A DNA stretch of 64,000 nt, taken from the NCBI GenBank assembly GCA_043774925.1, contig JAYVSZ010000058.1:1-64000 (forward strand), in the 5' to 3' direction. A model generated the notes under the pieces. That model saw only the letters and a list, made by a program, of their open reading frames with translations, did no database searches and had not been told where the DNA came from. The DNA is from JAYVSZ01 sp043774925. Lineage in GTDB: Bacteria; Pseudomonadota; Gammaproteobacteria; Burkholderiales; Methylophilaceae. Below, piece by piece: positions 42,411 through 50,556 of this stretch. Positions within the stretch are counted from its first letter, which is position 1. Each line of letters begins with the position of its first letter. Both the position numbers and the translations under genes were made by a program.

Positions 42411-42441
42411 ATCGGCGCAAATCTGCGTTTATCGGCGGTTA
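42411..42441. repeat. right inverted repeat of the GxxExxY cassette
   Basis: ATCGGCGCAAATCTGCGTTT then ATCGGCGGTTA; the reverse complement differs from 42006-42036 at a single base. It ends three bases before the prmB ATG. Confidence 0.95.
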
Positions 42442-42444
42442 ATA

Positions 42445-43341
42445 ATGAATTTCAATCAAGCATACAAAGAACTTTTCACCATTCGAGATTGGCTGCGTTT
42501 TACTGTCAGCCGCTTTGAAGAGGCGGAAATCTTCTTTGGACACGGTACAGATAACGCCTACGACGAAGCTGTTTGGCTGATTTTAAGCGCTCTGCATTTG
42601 CCGCATGATACGCTGCACAATTTTTTGGATGCGCGCATTACCGAAAGCGAACGTAAACACCTAGCGCACCTCATAGAGCAGCGTATTAGCAAACGCACAC
42701 CAACCGCCTATTTACTGCGTGAGGCATGGTTGCAAGGCTTTAAATTTTACGTGGATGAGCGCGTCATAGTGCCGCGTTCATTCATCGCCGAGCTGCTGGT
42801 AGAAAGCTTGAGTCCGTGGATTGAATTCCCCGAACTTATCCACAGCGCTGCGGATATTTGCACGGGCAGCGGCTGTTTGGGTGTGTTACTGGCGCACGCC
42901 TTCCCCGATGCGCAAATCGATGTCGTCGATATTTCGCCCGATGCAATTGCGGTGAGCAACATCAATATCGCCAATTATGGCTTGCAGGGGCAAATTACCG
43001 CGATTCAATCGGATATGTTTACCGCCTTAAAAGGCAATACTTACGATTTAATTATCAGCAACCCGCCTTATGTCGATGCGCCTAGCATGGCAACCCTGCC
43101 GCGCGAGTATCAAAACGAGCCGCAGATTGCCTTGGGCAGCGGCGCGGACGGCTTAGACCATACGCACACTATTTTGCGTGACGCTAAAAAATATCTGAAC
43201 GATGAAGGCATTTTGGTGGTAGAAATCGGCCATAACCGCGAAGCACTGATTGATGCCTACCCCGATTTGCCGTTTACTTGGCTAGATACCAGCGCTGGCG
43301 ACCAGTTTGTGTTTTTGCTCACAAAAGAACAACTAAACTAG
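42445..43341 (+). CDS. prmB: 50S ribosomal protein L3 N5-glutamine methyltransferase
   Basis: Methylates a Gln of ribosomal protein L3. The 298-residue protein has the HemK-family SAM site AADICTGSGCLGVLLAHAFP and the catalytic NPPYVDAPSM (near residue 210); the YVDAPSM wording favours PrmB over PrmC. Its ribosome-binding region lies in or next to the GxxExxY right repeat, so its expression may depend on that element. It converges with rluB with a four-base overlap. Confidence 0.93.
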   Translation: MNFNQAYKELFTIRDWLRFTVSRFEEAEIFFGHGTDNAYDEAVWLILSALHLPHDTLHNFLDARITESERKHLAHLIEQRISKRTPTAYLLREAWLQGFKFYVDERVIVPRSFIAELLVESLSPWIEFPELIHSAADICTGSGCLGVLLAHAFPDAQIDVVDISPDAIAVSNINIANYGLQGQITAIQSDMFTALKGNTYDLIISNPPYVDAPSMATLPREYQNEPQIALGSGADGLDHTHTILRDAKKYLNDEGILVVEIGHNREALIDAYPDLPFTWLDTSAGDQFVFLLTKEQLN

Positions 43342-44444
43342 CCGCGGCCGCGGTTTTGATCACTTTTCTTCTGCACCCTAGCTCCAGTCGCTTTTAAATC
43401 ACTCTCTTGCCGCACGCGGCGATTCGGATGTGGCTTTCTGCCCGTCACTGGCTTGGCTGCAGGCCTTGCAGGCGCGCGGGTTGTGCCGTCAGCGGAACGC
43501 TCTCGTGGTTGATGGTCTAGTACACTGCCGCGTTGCTTGCGTTCTTTTGGTGTAAACACCGTGGTCGCTTTATCTTTCTCGCGTTGATTTAATTGGCGCG
43601 GCATGGCATTGGGTACTTCCAGTCCCGCCCATTCTAAAATATTAATCACTTCTTTTGCTTCAAGCTTTAACATTTGTCCACGTTTGACGCGTGGTGGCAA
43701 ATTAACTGGGCCATAGCGCACGCGCATCAAGCGGCTTACCGGCAACTGAAATGCCTCAAACAAACGCCTTACTTCGCGGTTACGACCTTCACGCAGAATG
43801 ACCTGATACCAATGATTTGCGCCCTCGCCGCCTTGCGGATTAATCACATCAAACGCCGCAGGGCCGTCTTCTAGCTCAATGCCTTGCGTAAGTTGCAGCA
43901 ATTGGCCTTCGGTGAGTTCGCCAAAAATACGCACTGCGTATTCGCGCTCTACCTCGTAACGCGGGTGCATAAAATGATTGGCCAGTTCTCCCGAAGTGGT
44001 AAAAATCAGCAAGCCGCTCGTATTAATGTCCAAACGACCAATCGCAATCCACTTTGCGCCTTTTACGCGTGGCAATTTATCAAACACACTGGCACGCCCT
44101 TCTGGGTCATCCGCGCTTACAATCTCGCCTTCTGGCTTATGGTAAATCAAAATTTGCGGTAATTCTGGCGTAAACGACAGATGTACTGGACGGCTATCCA
44201 CGCGCACCACGTCATGCTGCGTCACGCCTGCGCCAAGCTGCGCAACCTCGCCATTCAAAGTGACGCGACCGCTTTCAATCAGCTTTTCCATATCGCGGCG
44301 CGAACCAAGCCCAGCAAGCGCAAGCAGCTTATGTAGGCGCTGTGTGGGTTCTGGCGGCGCATCAGGATCTACTGGCAACTTGGTAAAGTTGGTTTTTGGA
44401 CGAGGTTTTTGTAGCTCGGGCTGTTTTTTAAAGGGACGTGCCAT
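43338..44444 (-). CDS. rluB: 23S rRNA pseudouridine-2605 synthase
   Basis: A 368-residue RsuA-family enzyme: N-terminal S4 domain (RLHKLLALAGLGSRRDMEKLI), catalytic GRLDINTSGLLIFTT with the Asp, and EGRNREVRRLF. The last 90 residues are a Lys/Arg/Pro-rich, probably disordered tail that is longer than the core fold needs. It follows scpA-scpB in the conserved leftward block, separated from scpB by a perfect hairpin. Confidence 0.94.
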   Translation of the reverse strand: MARPFKKQPELQKPRPKTNFTKLPVDPDAPPEPTQRLHKLLALAGLGSRRDMEKLIESGRVTLNGEVAQLGAGVTQHDVVRVDSRPVHLSFTPELPQILIYHKPEGEIVSADDPEGRASVFDKLPRVKGAKWIAIGRLDINTSGLLIFTTSGELANHFMHPRYEVEREYAVRIFGELTEGQLLQLTQGIELEDGPAAFDVINPQGGEGANHWYQVILREGRNREVRRLFEAFQLPVSRLMRVRYGPVNLPPRVKRGQMLKLEAKEVINILEWAGLEVPNAMPRQLNQREKDKATTVFTPKERKQRGSVLDHQPRERSADGTTRAPARPAAKPVTGRKPHPNRRVRQESDLKATGARVQKKSDQNRGRG

Positions 44445-44522
44445 AATTTAGATAATTTCTTGAATAAGCACGGATTTTACCACCGATTGTGATTTAGCCG
44501 CAGACAAGCGCAATTATTCACC

Positions 44523-44569
44523 CTCTCCCCCAGCCCCTCTCCCCTCGAGGGAGAGGGGCTGGGGGAGAG
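44523..44569. repeat. perfect 21-bp palindromic hairpin between scpB and rluB
   Basis: CTCTCCCCCAGCCCCTCTCC C pairs perfectly with GGGAGAGGGGCTGGGGGAGA G across a CTCGA loop. It lies seven bases past the scpB stop. It is very stable and could attenuate read-through from scpAB into rluB, but the lack of a T-run and the CT-rich sequence suggest a repeat element. Confidence 0.9.
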
Positions 44570-44576
44570 TGGGCAC

Positions 44577-45143
44577 TTAAGAGTCCAACGGGATTTCAGA
44601 TTGTGCGAAATCGTCCATCGGTGGCAACTCGGCAAGCGAGCGCAAATTAAGATCATCTAAAAAGTGTTTCGTTGTCGCATAAAGCGAAGGTCTGCCAGGT
44701 ACTTCGCGCTGGCCGACGACATCAATCCAATCGCGTTCCTGCAACTGGCGCATGACATTTGGGTTGACAGCAACGCCCCTTATTTGCTCGATATCGCCGC
44801 GCGTCACGGGCTGGCGATAGGCGATAATGGCCAGCGTTTCCATCACCGCGCGGCTATATTTGGCTTGCCGTTCCGGACTCAAACGCATGATAAATTCGCT
44901 ATACGCTTGCTTGGCTTGAAAGCGGTAGCCGCTGGCAACTTGCACTAATTCCAGTGTTTTTGCTGAATTTTCCTGCGCCCAATCTTGTTTCAGCTCATCC
45001 AACAACATGCGCAAAGTGGTGCGCTCCATGCGACCGGCGAACAATTTAAGCAGCTCGTCCAAACCCAAAGGCTGACCTGCTGTGAGCAGCGCAGCTTCTA
45101 GAACTTGCTTCATTTCATCAATGTTTTCAGGTTCATTCATCAC
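44577..45143 (-). CDS. scpB: segregation and condensation protein B
   Basis: Kite subunit of the Smc-ScpAB condensin complex. The 188-residue protein carries two winged-helix domains; the ALLTAGQPLGLDEL start and VMETLAIIAYRQPVTRGDIEQIRG (about 99-122) are diagnostic. It overlaps scpA by one base and belongs to the PHP-YciO-M50-trpS-scpA-scpB-rluB block. Confidence 0.94.
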   Translation of the reverse strand: MMNEPENIDEMKQVLEAALLTAGQPLGLDELLKLFAGRMERTTLRMLLDELKQDWAQENSAKTLELVQVASGYRFQAKQAYSEFIMRLSPERQAKYSRAVMETLAIIAYRQPVTRGDIEQIRGVAVNPNVMRQLQERDWIDVVGQREVPGRPSLYATTKHFLDDLNLRSLAELPPMDDFAQSEIPLDS

Positions 45144-45931
45144 TAATTTGCTTGTATATAAATCGGCGAAAACGCGACTTGTTGTGTCATCCGAATCAAG
45201 CCTTCTTTCGCCAGCTCTAAAATCGCTAAAAAGTTCACCACCAGCTTGGCGACACCTTCACTTGCCATGTCGAACAATTGCGAAAATTCCGTCATGCCAT
45301 CGGCTTTCAAGCGGCGCAGAATCTGGCTCATGTGCTCACGTACTGAAAGCTCCTCGCGACCTATTTTATGATGCGAATTGAGTTTCGCACGCTTTAGCAC
45401 GTTGCGCCAAGCTTCAACCAAATCTTCCACACTCACTTCGGGCGGCTTTATATCTACAATGTGCTGATAATAAGCGGCCGCAACGCTAATATCCACGCCC
45501 ACTTGCGGCATGGCATCTATGCGCTGCGCGGCCAGTTTAATCGCTTCGTACTCCATCAAACGCCGCACCAGCTCGGCGCGCGGATCGTCTTCCTCGGCAA
45601 TTTCCACTGGTTTTGGCAGCAACATGCGCGATTTAATCTCAATCAACATGGCCGACATCAGCAAATAATCCGCCGCCAGCTCCAGCTTAATCGCTTTCGA
45701 CTTATCTCTGGTTCCTTGGTCCACATACACCATATACTGCGCCGTGAGTTGCGCCATGGGAATATCTAAAATATCCAGATTATGTTTGCGAATAAGGTAG
45801 AGTAATAAATCGAGTGGGCCTTCGAAGGTTTCTAAAAATACCTCCAGCGCATCGGGCGGAATGTATAAATCCTGCGGCAATTCGCCGAAGTTTTCGCCCT
45901 TGATTTTCGCTTTGAAGGTGGTTTCTAGCAT
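45143..45931 (-). CDS. scpA: segregation and condensation protein A
   Basis: Kleisin subunit of the Smc-ScpAB complex, linking the Smc heads. The 262-residue protein has the characteristic LETFEGPLDLLLYLIRKHNLDILDIPMAQ at about residues 32-60 and the C-terminal winged helix. The gap upstream, where trpS would normally be close, is occupied by a repeat island and an orphan gene. Confidence 0.94.
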   Translation of the reverse strand: MLETTFKAKIKGENFGELPQDLYIPPDALEVFLETFEGPLDLLLYLIRKHNLDILDIPMAQLTAQYMVYVDQGTRDKSKAIKLELAADYLLMSAMLIEIKSRMLLPKPVEIAEEDDPRAELVRRLMEYEAIKLAAQRIDAMPQVGVDISVAAAYYQHIVDIKPPEVSVEDLVEAWRNVLKRAKLNSHHKIGREELSVREHMSQILRRLKADGMTEFSQLFDMASEGVAKLVVNFLAILELAKEGLIRMTQQVAFSPIYIQAN

Positions 45932-45985
45932 GGGGTTATTGTAGCGCGAATTGTGAGTGTTTTGTCGGGGGTAGCCCGACGGCTA

Positions 45986-46490
45986 ATTACTTTCTTTTGT
46001 GTGTGCAAAAGAAAGTAATCAAAGAAAATCACACCCTGCGTCAAGGCTTTCAGCTTCCCTGCGCTACTCATTAAGCAAGGCGTCTGCGGAACTCACCCTC
46101 TAAAACCATTCGGGTTCAGACAGTCCTCGACGAAAACTCCTTGCTTAATTGCGTTGCTCGGCTTGCCTAAAGGGTTTTAAAGACAAACACCGTAGTCCGT
46201 CATTCCCGCGTAGGCGGGAATCCATTTTGAATTTAAAAACAATTCTAGATTCCGTATCGCGCTTCGCTTGTACGGAATGACGGCAGTGGTCGTATGGTTT
46301 TGACTTTAAATCCCCTTTGCCGCGCCTTCGGCTTGAGCGGCAGATGCAAGGTGACGAGGTCTGTTTGAGCGCTGAAAGCGTGAGTTCCGCAGTCGCCACG
46401 CAGATGCGGCGCTAAGACCGAAGGAAATAAGCGGCAGCGGGGCGTGATTTTCTTTGGTTTCTTTCTTTTGCACGAACAAAAGAAAGAAAC
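45986..46490. repeat. large composite inverted-repeat island (gene-free stretch 45932-46558)
   Basis: The left end (45986-46035) has TTTCTTTTGTGTGTGCAAAA then GAAAG and CAAAGAAAATCACACCC. The right end (46441-46490) is its inverted counterpart: GGCGTGATTTTCTTTGG, TTTCTTTCTTTTGCACG, AACAAAAGAAAGAAAC. Similarity continues inward for roughly 150 bases, including GCGGAACTCACCC/GTGAGTTCCGC. Each end also carries a small internal hairpin. I see no real gene in the 627 bases; open frames here are low-complexity shadows of the repeat. A second repeat (46197-46283) is nested in the middle. Confidence 0.8.
46197..46283. repeat. nested repeat CCGTCATTCCCGCG...GGAATGACGG
   Basis: CCGTCATTCCCGCGTAGGCG then GGAATCCA at the left and GATTCCGTATCGCGCTTCGC then TTGTACGGAATGACGG at the right, an inverted pair with an internal CCCGCGTAGGCGGG hairpin. 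It is of the same general kind as the GTCATTCTGAG family and sits inside the larger inverted element. Confidence 0.75.
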
Positions 46491-46558
46491 TCGCTAGTCG
46501 CGCGAAAAGCGACGGTTTTAACGGTGTGCAAATTAACCCATTTTGCACACCCTACTTG

Positions 46559-47056
46559 CTACAACTTAAGATTAAAAATACTCTTTGATTTTGCAAAGTT
46601 AATAATATTTTCCACGGCTGCAGTTTTGTATTTGTAATCACCAGCTTTTGATTGCCATTTATACTTCTTTTCATTGATAACAAAAGTAAGATGATGGCGT
46701 TTAGGACTTGTAAATAATCTATACCCGAAAAGAGAAGTCACCAAAATTGCGCCTATTGGAAAATGTAGTCCTTCAGGCGGAATTCCATATGTGAATAAAG
46801 AAAAAAATATATATCCTATTAACGCAATTAAAAAGACTCCCATTACCACGGGGAAAATTGCCCACTTAATTTCGTAGTTAATCGAAGAACATTCGTTAAT
46901 AGGAAAATCAACCACTTCATATGGCTTGATTGCAAACTCCTTGCGTTTTATAAAAATAATTTGGGATGTAGTAACACTTGCAACATTATTTGGTGCTTTT
47001 GTATATTCATCAGGGCTAACCAATACAGCTAATACTTCTCTTTCATTATCTAACAT
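46559..47056 (-). CDS. orphan membrane protein
   Basis: A 165-residue protein of unknown function with two adjacent membrane segments (about residues 65-90 and 98-113) between two polar halves. The N-terminal half looks like a small beta-rich domain (QIIFIKRKEFAIKPYEVVDF), and the C-terminal half repeats this (HHLTFVINEKKYKWQSK), somewhat like membrane-anchored PH-type domains. It is AT-rich and lies between trpS and the repeat island, so it may have arrived with the island. Confidence 0.7.
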   Translation of the reverse strand: MLDNEREVLAVLVSPDEYTKAPNNVASVTTSQIIFIKRKEFAIKPYEVVDFPINECSSINYEIKWAIFPVVMGVFLIALIGYIFFSLFTYGIPPEGLHFPIGAILVTSLFGYRLFTSPKRHHLTFVINEKKYKWQSKAGDYKYKTAAVENIINFAKSKSIFNLKL

Positions 47057-47074
47057 AATAACTACTCCATATAA

Positions 47075-48277
47075 TTAGCCGTAATTCAACCCCATCGCAT
47101 CCCGCACATCTCGCATTGTCTCTCTCGCCAATTTACGCGCTTTTTCGCAACCTTCCGCCACAATGTTTTTCACTAAAGTTGGATCTTCTGCATATTGCGC
47201 AGCGCGTTCTTGAATCGGTGCAAGCTCTTTTAGCACCGCATCAATCACAGGTTGTTTGCACTCAATGCAGCCAATGCTGGCGCCCTTACAGCCCATCTGC
47301 ACCCAGTCTTTTGTGGTCTGGTCAGAATAAATCTCATGCAATTGCCAAACCGGACATTTTGCTGGGTCGCCCGGATCGGTACGGCGGATACGTGCAGGGT
47401 CGGTGGGCATGGTTTTGATTTTTTTGGAAATTTGCTCAGGCGGTTCGCGCAGCGAAATGGTGTTGTTGTAGCTTTTGGACATTTTTTGGCCGTCTAAACC
47501 CATCATTTTGCTGGCGGGCATCAGTTTATATTCTGGCTCGACCAAAATCATTTTGCCGCCGCCCTCAAGGTAGCCCAGCAAGCGCTCTTTGTCGCCCAAA
47601 CTTAGGTTTTGCGCCTCTTCAATCATGCTGCGGGCGCTTTCTAGCGCTTCGTCGTCGCCGCTTTGTTGATAGGCGTTACGCAGTTCTTCGTAAAGCTCAC
47701 CGCGTTTGCTGCCGAGTTTTTTAATCGCGGCTTCGGCTTTTTCTTCAAAACCAGCCTCTTTGCCGTAAATATGGTTAAAGCGGCGGGCGATTTCACGTGT
47801 GAACTCGATGTGCGGCACTTGATCTTCACCCACAGGCACTTGCGTGGCCTTGTAAATGAGGATGTCCGCGCTTTGTAATAATGGATAACCTAAAAAGCCA
47901 TAGGTAGATAAATCTTTACTCGCCAGCTTTTCTTGTTGATCTTTGTAAGTCGGCACACGCTCCAGCCAACTGAGCGGCGTAATCATGGAAAGTAGCGTGT
48001 GCAATTCAGCATGTTCCGGCACTTTAGATTGAATGAAAATGGTCGCACTGGCAGGATCGACGCCCGCAGCGAGCCAATCGATGACCATCTCCCACACGCT
48101 TTCTTCAATAATCTCAGGCGTGTCGTAATGCGTAGTAAGTGCATGCCAATCAGCCACAAAAAACAAACATTCGTGCTCGTGTTGAAGGCGCAACCAATTT
48201 TTGAGTACGCCGTTGTAATGCCCTAGATGCAAGCTCCCCGTTGGGCGCATGCCCGATAAAACGCGTTCGACCGCCAT
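47075..48277 (-). CDS. trpS: tryptophan--tRNA ligase (with iron-sulfur-type Cys motif)
   Basis: Charges tRNA-Trp. The 400-residue protein has class I motifs HLGH (17-20) and KMSKS (265-269). It is longer than the roughly 330-residue E. coli form, with an insert at about 173-245 and a C-terminal Cys cluster C308, C330, C337, C340 (Cx21Cx6Cx2C). This closely matches the Cx22Cx6Cx2C [4Fe-4S] motif known in Thermotoga TrpRS. The gene is part of the conserved leftward block with the M50 protease and YciO. Confidence 0.95.
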   Translation of the reverse strand: MAVERVLSGMRPTGSLHLGHYNGVLKNWLRLQHEHECLFFVADWHALTTHYDTPEIIEESVWEMVIDWLAAGVDPASATIFIQSKVPEHAELHTLLSMITPLSWLERVPTYKDQQEKLASKDLSTYGFLGYPLLQSADILIYKATQVPVGEDQVPHIEFTREIARRFNHIYGKEAGFEEKAEAAIKKLGSKRGELYEELRNAYQQSGDDEALESARSMIEEAQNLSLGDKERLLGYLEGGGKMILVEPEYKLMPASKMMGLDGQKMSKSYNNTISLREPPEQISKKIKTMPTDPARIRRTDPGDPAKCPVWQLHEIYSDQTTKDWVQMGCKGASIGCIECKQPVIDAVLKELAPIQERAAQYAEDPTLVKNIVAEGCEKARKLARETMRDVRDAMGLNYG

Positions 48278-48303
48278 GATGACCTTTTTAAGCGCTTATA
48301 GTT

Positions 48304-48960
48304 TTAGAAAAATAGTGCTGCAATTATTGCCAAAGTTGCCATTACAAACGGCCACATAATTTTATCAAGAATATGCGTCATCAGCAGAACAATTAAAATA
48401 ATAAAGCCATAACGCTCGATTTGCGCAAATTTGACGGCTAAATTGGTTGGCAACAGACTAACAGCGATGCGCCCGCCATCCAAAGGTGGCAGCGGAATAA
48501 GGTTAAGCACCATCAACACGGTGTTAGTTAAAATGCCCGCCGCACCCATCAGCGCGACAAATGGCAGGTTTGCGCCAAAAAACTTTATGATTAGCGCCCA
48601 AACAATCAACATCACCAGATTGGCAGCTGGGCCAGCCGCTGCCACCCATAGCATATCGCGCTTGGGATGGCGCAATTTCATAAAATCCACCGGCACCGGC
48701 TTAGCCCAACCAAAGAAAATACCGCCAAAAAACATGGTGAGGCTAGGTATTAATACTGTACCAACTGGGTCAATATGTTTGAGCGGATTCAAAGTAATGC
48801 GCCCCAACCGAGCCGCAGTCATGTCGCCAAAATGACGGGCTACATAGCCATGCGCCGCCTCGTGCACGGTAATCGCGAAAATCATGGGAATGGCCGTGAC
48901 GGCGATGCGCTGCATGCCATTAAGTGATTGAAGTGCATTTAACAAACCAAAAAAATCCAT
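48304..48960 (-). CDS. site-2 protease family (M50) membrane metalloprotease
   Basis: A 218-residue inner-membrane zinc protease. The zinc motif HEAAH lies in ITVHEAAHGYVARHFGD near residues 33-37, and the third ligand in NLIPLPPLDGGRI near residue 162, as in the M50B family. There is no PDZ domain, so it is a minimal form. The function is unknown; it sits, as in many betaproteobacteria, between trpS and a YciO gene. Confidence 0.9.
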   Translation of the reverse strand: MDFFGLLNALQSLNGMQRIAVTAIPMIFAITVHEAAHGYVARHFGDMTAARLGRITLNPLKHIDPVGTVLIPSLTMFFGGIFFGWAKPVPVDFMKLRHPKRDMLWVAAAGPAANLVMLIVWALIIKFFGANLPFVALMGAAGILTNTVLMVLNLIPLPPLDGGRIAVSLLPTNLAVKFAQIERYGFIILIVLLMTHILDKIMWPFVMATLAIIAALFF

Positions 48961-48969
48961 ACTTTTCCT

Positions 48970-49593
48970 CTAAAAACCAAATGGGGCAACATCGCCCACC
49001 CCGCTGCGAACCAATATCGGCGCGGCTTCCGTGAGGTCTATTACCGTCGTAAAGCCGTGATGATGAATGTCCGAATCAATCACCAAATCGAGTTGATGCT
49101 CTAATCTATCACGAATTTCCCACGCCGCGTTTATCGGCTCGTCATCCCCTGCAATTTGCAAAGTCATACTTAGCATCGGCTCGCCAAGCTCGTCTAATAA
49201 GGCTTGCACCACGGCGTGGTCTGGCACGCGAATGCCCACCGCGCTGCGTTTTGGATGCTGTAAGCGCTTGGGTACTTCTTTTGTGGCTTTTAAAATAAAC
49301 GTATAAGCGCCTGGCGTATTGGCTTTGAGCAAGCGAAACTGGCTGTTATCCACCTGCGCATAGGTCGCCAATTCACTTAAATTACGACAAATCAATGTAA
49401 AAAGTTGGTCGTCGCTCACTTGGCGAATTTGGCGAATGCGGTCTTGTGCATCCTTAAAACCCATCATGCAGCCTAACGCATAGCTAGAATCGGTTGGGTA
49501 AGCGATCACGCCGCCACTCTGCAATATTTCTACTGCTTGTTTAATCAAGCGCACTTGTGGATTTTCTGCATTGATAACGAAATATTGTGCCAT
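48970..49593 (-). CDS. YciO (Sua5/YrdC/YwlC-like) protein
   Basis: A 207-residue protein with the YrdC fold: GGVIAYPTDSSYALGCMMG near residue 30, PGAYTFILKATKEVPKRL near 95 and AVGIRVPDH near 118. The length and wording match the YciO branch rather than TsaC/Sua5 itself, so a direct threonylcarbamoyl-AMP role is uncertain. It is 14 bases downstream of the PHP-domain gene in the same operon. Confidence 0.88.
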   Translation of the reverse strand: MAQYFVINAENPQVRLIKQAVEILQSGGVIAYPTDSSYALGCMMGFKDAQDRIRQIRQVSDDQLFTLICRNLSELATYAQVDNSQFRLLKANTPGAYTFILKATKEVPKRLQHPKRSAVGIRVPDHAVVQALLDELGEPMLSMTLQIAGDDEPINAAWEIRDRLEHQLDLVIDSDIHHHGFTTVIDLTEAAPILVRSGVGDVAPFGF

Positions 49594-49607
49594 TTAATTT
49601 AAGTATT

Positions 49608-50459
49608 TTAATTCAAACACTTGGCTTCTTCCCAATCATCCCACACTGGTACACAATCTGCGGGCAAATTTGGCATGCTACCCATTTCGAAAAAAGAAAT
49701 GCCGGGGCCATGAAAATCTGAGCCGAGCGAAGATTTTAGGCTGAATTTGTGTGCAATTTTGGCAAATTGCTGATACTGCGGTGGCGTGTGACTGCCAGTA
49801 ACAACTTCAATCGCCGTGCCTCCCAGCGTTCTAAATTCGTGCATCAGTAAATACATGTTAATCATACCCAAATCGTAACGCCCGGGATGCGCGATAACGG
49901 CGATGCCGCCTGCGCCAAGAATCAAGCCCACAGCGGCCTCTAGACTCATCCAAGTGTGCTCGACAAAGCCAGGCTTGCCTTTGACTAGGTATTTTTTAAA
50001 TACAGTTTTACGATTTTTAGCATGCCCCGCTTGCACCATAAAACTGGCAAAATGCGTGCGCGTGATAATGCTAGTGCCTGCCAGCGCTTTTGCGCCTTCG
50101 TAAGCACCGTGAATACCCACGCGCGCCAAACCCGCACCCATTTGTTGTGCGCGTTCATCGCGCGCAAGGCGCACAGCATCTAGCGCAGTTTTGAGCGCTA
50201 AGTTAGCGGAGTCCACCTTCAAACCAACAATATGCAGCGTGCGCCTTTTCCAAGTGGCAGAGATTTCAACGCCATTCACAAACTGTATACCATGCTGCAG
50301 AGCCGCCTCCCGTGCGGCTGCCAGGCCACTTACATCATCGTGATCTGTTAGCGCAAGCACTTTTACGCCACGTTTTGCGGCATACGCGACTAAATCCTGC
50401 GGTGAATATAATCCGTCAGAAATGGTAGAATGGCAGTGTAAATCGATGGTGGCGGGCAC
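49608..50459 (-). CDS. PHP-domain phosphoesterase (RNase AM/YciV-like)
   Basis: A 283-residue metal-dependent phosphoesterase. The PHP motifs are present: DLHCHSTISDGLYSPQDL near the start, LALTDHDDVSG near 35, HPGRYDLGM near 192 and GSDFHGPG near 250. The E. coli relative YciV (RNase AM) acts as a 5'-3' exonuclease on short oligonucleotides and in rRNA 5' maturation. First gene of the leftward trpS/scpAB block and divergent from yciB. Confidence 0.9.
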   Translation of the reverse strand: MPATIDLHCHSTISDGLYSPQDLVAYAAKRGVKVLALTDHDDVSGLAAAREAALQHGIQFVNGVEISATWKRRTLHIVGLKVDSANLALKTALDAVRLARDERAQQMGAGLARVGIHGAYEGAKALAGTSIITRTHFASFMVQAGHAKNRKTVFKKYLVKGKPGFVEHTWMSLEAAVGLILGAGGIAVIAHPGRYDLGMINMYLLMHEFRTLGGTAIEVVTGSHTPPQYQQFAKIAHKFSLKSSLGSDFHGPGISFFEMGSMPNLPADCVPVWDDWEEAKCLN

Positions 50460-50556
50460 TATGTGGTCTCAAAATCCAATAGTTGTATTCTAGCAAAATC
50501 TACCCCAACCCTGTGACAAACCTGTTAAATAGCGCGTTAAGGAAATAAATAGAAAT

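Noticed and set aside
44523..44569. Considered as a standard intrinsic terminator of scpAB
   Set aside because: It has a strong stem but no T-run on either side, and both scpB and rluB are likely operon members, so it is listed as a repeat or palindrome.
46145..46548. Two overlapping minus-strand open frames of 80-84 codons in the repeat island
   Set aside because: They read straight through inverted-repeat sequence, overlap each other, and have Arg/Ser/Leu-rich low-complexity translations and no ribosome-binding site.
48431..48835. 134-codon plus-strand frame opposite the M50 protease
   Set aside because: Antisense shadow; the minus-strand frame carries the zinc motifs and operon context.
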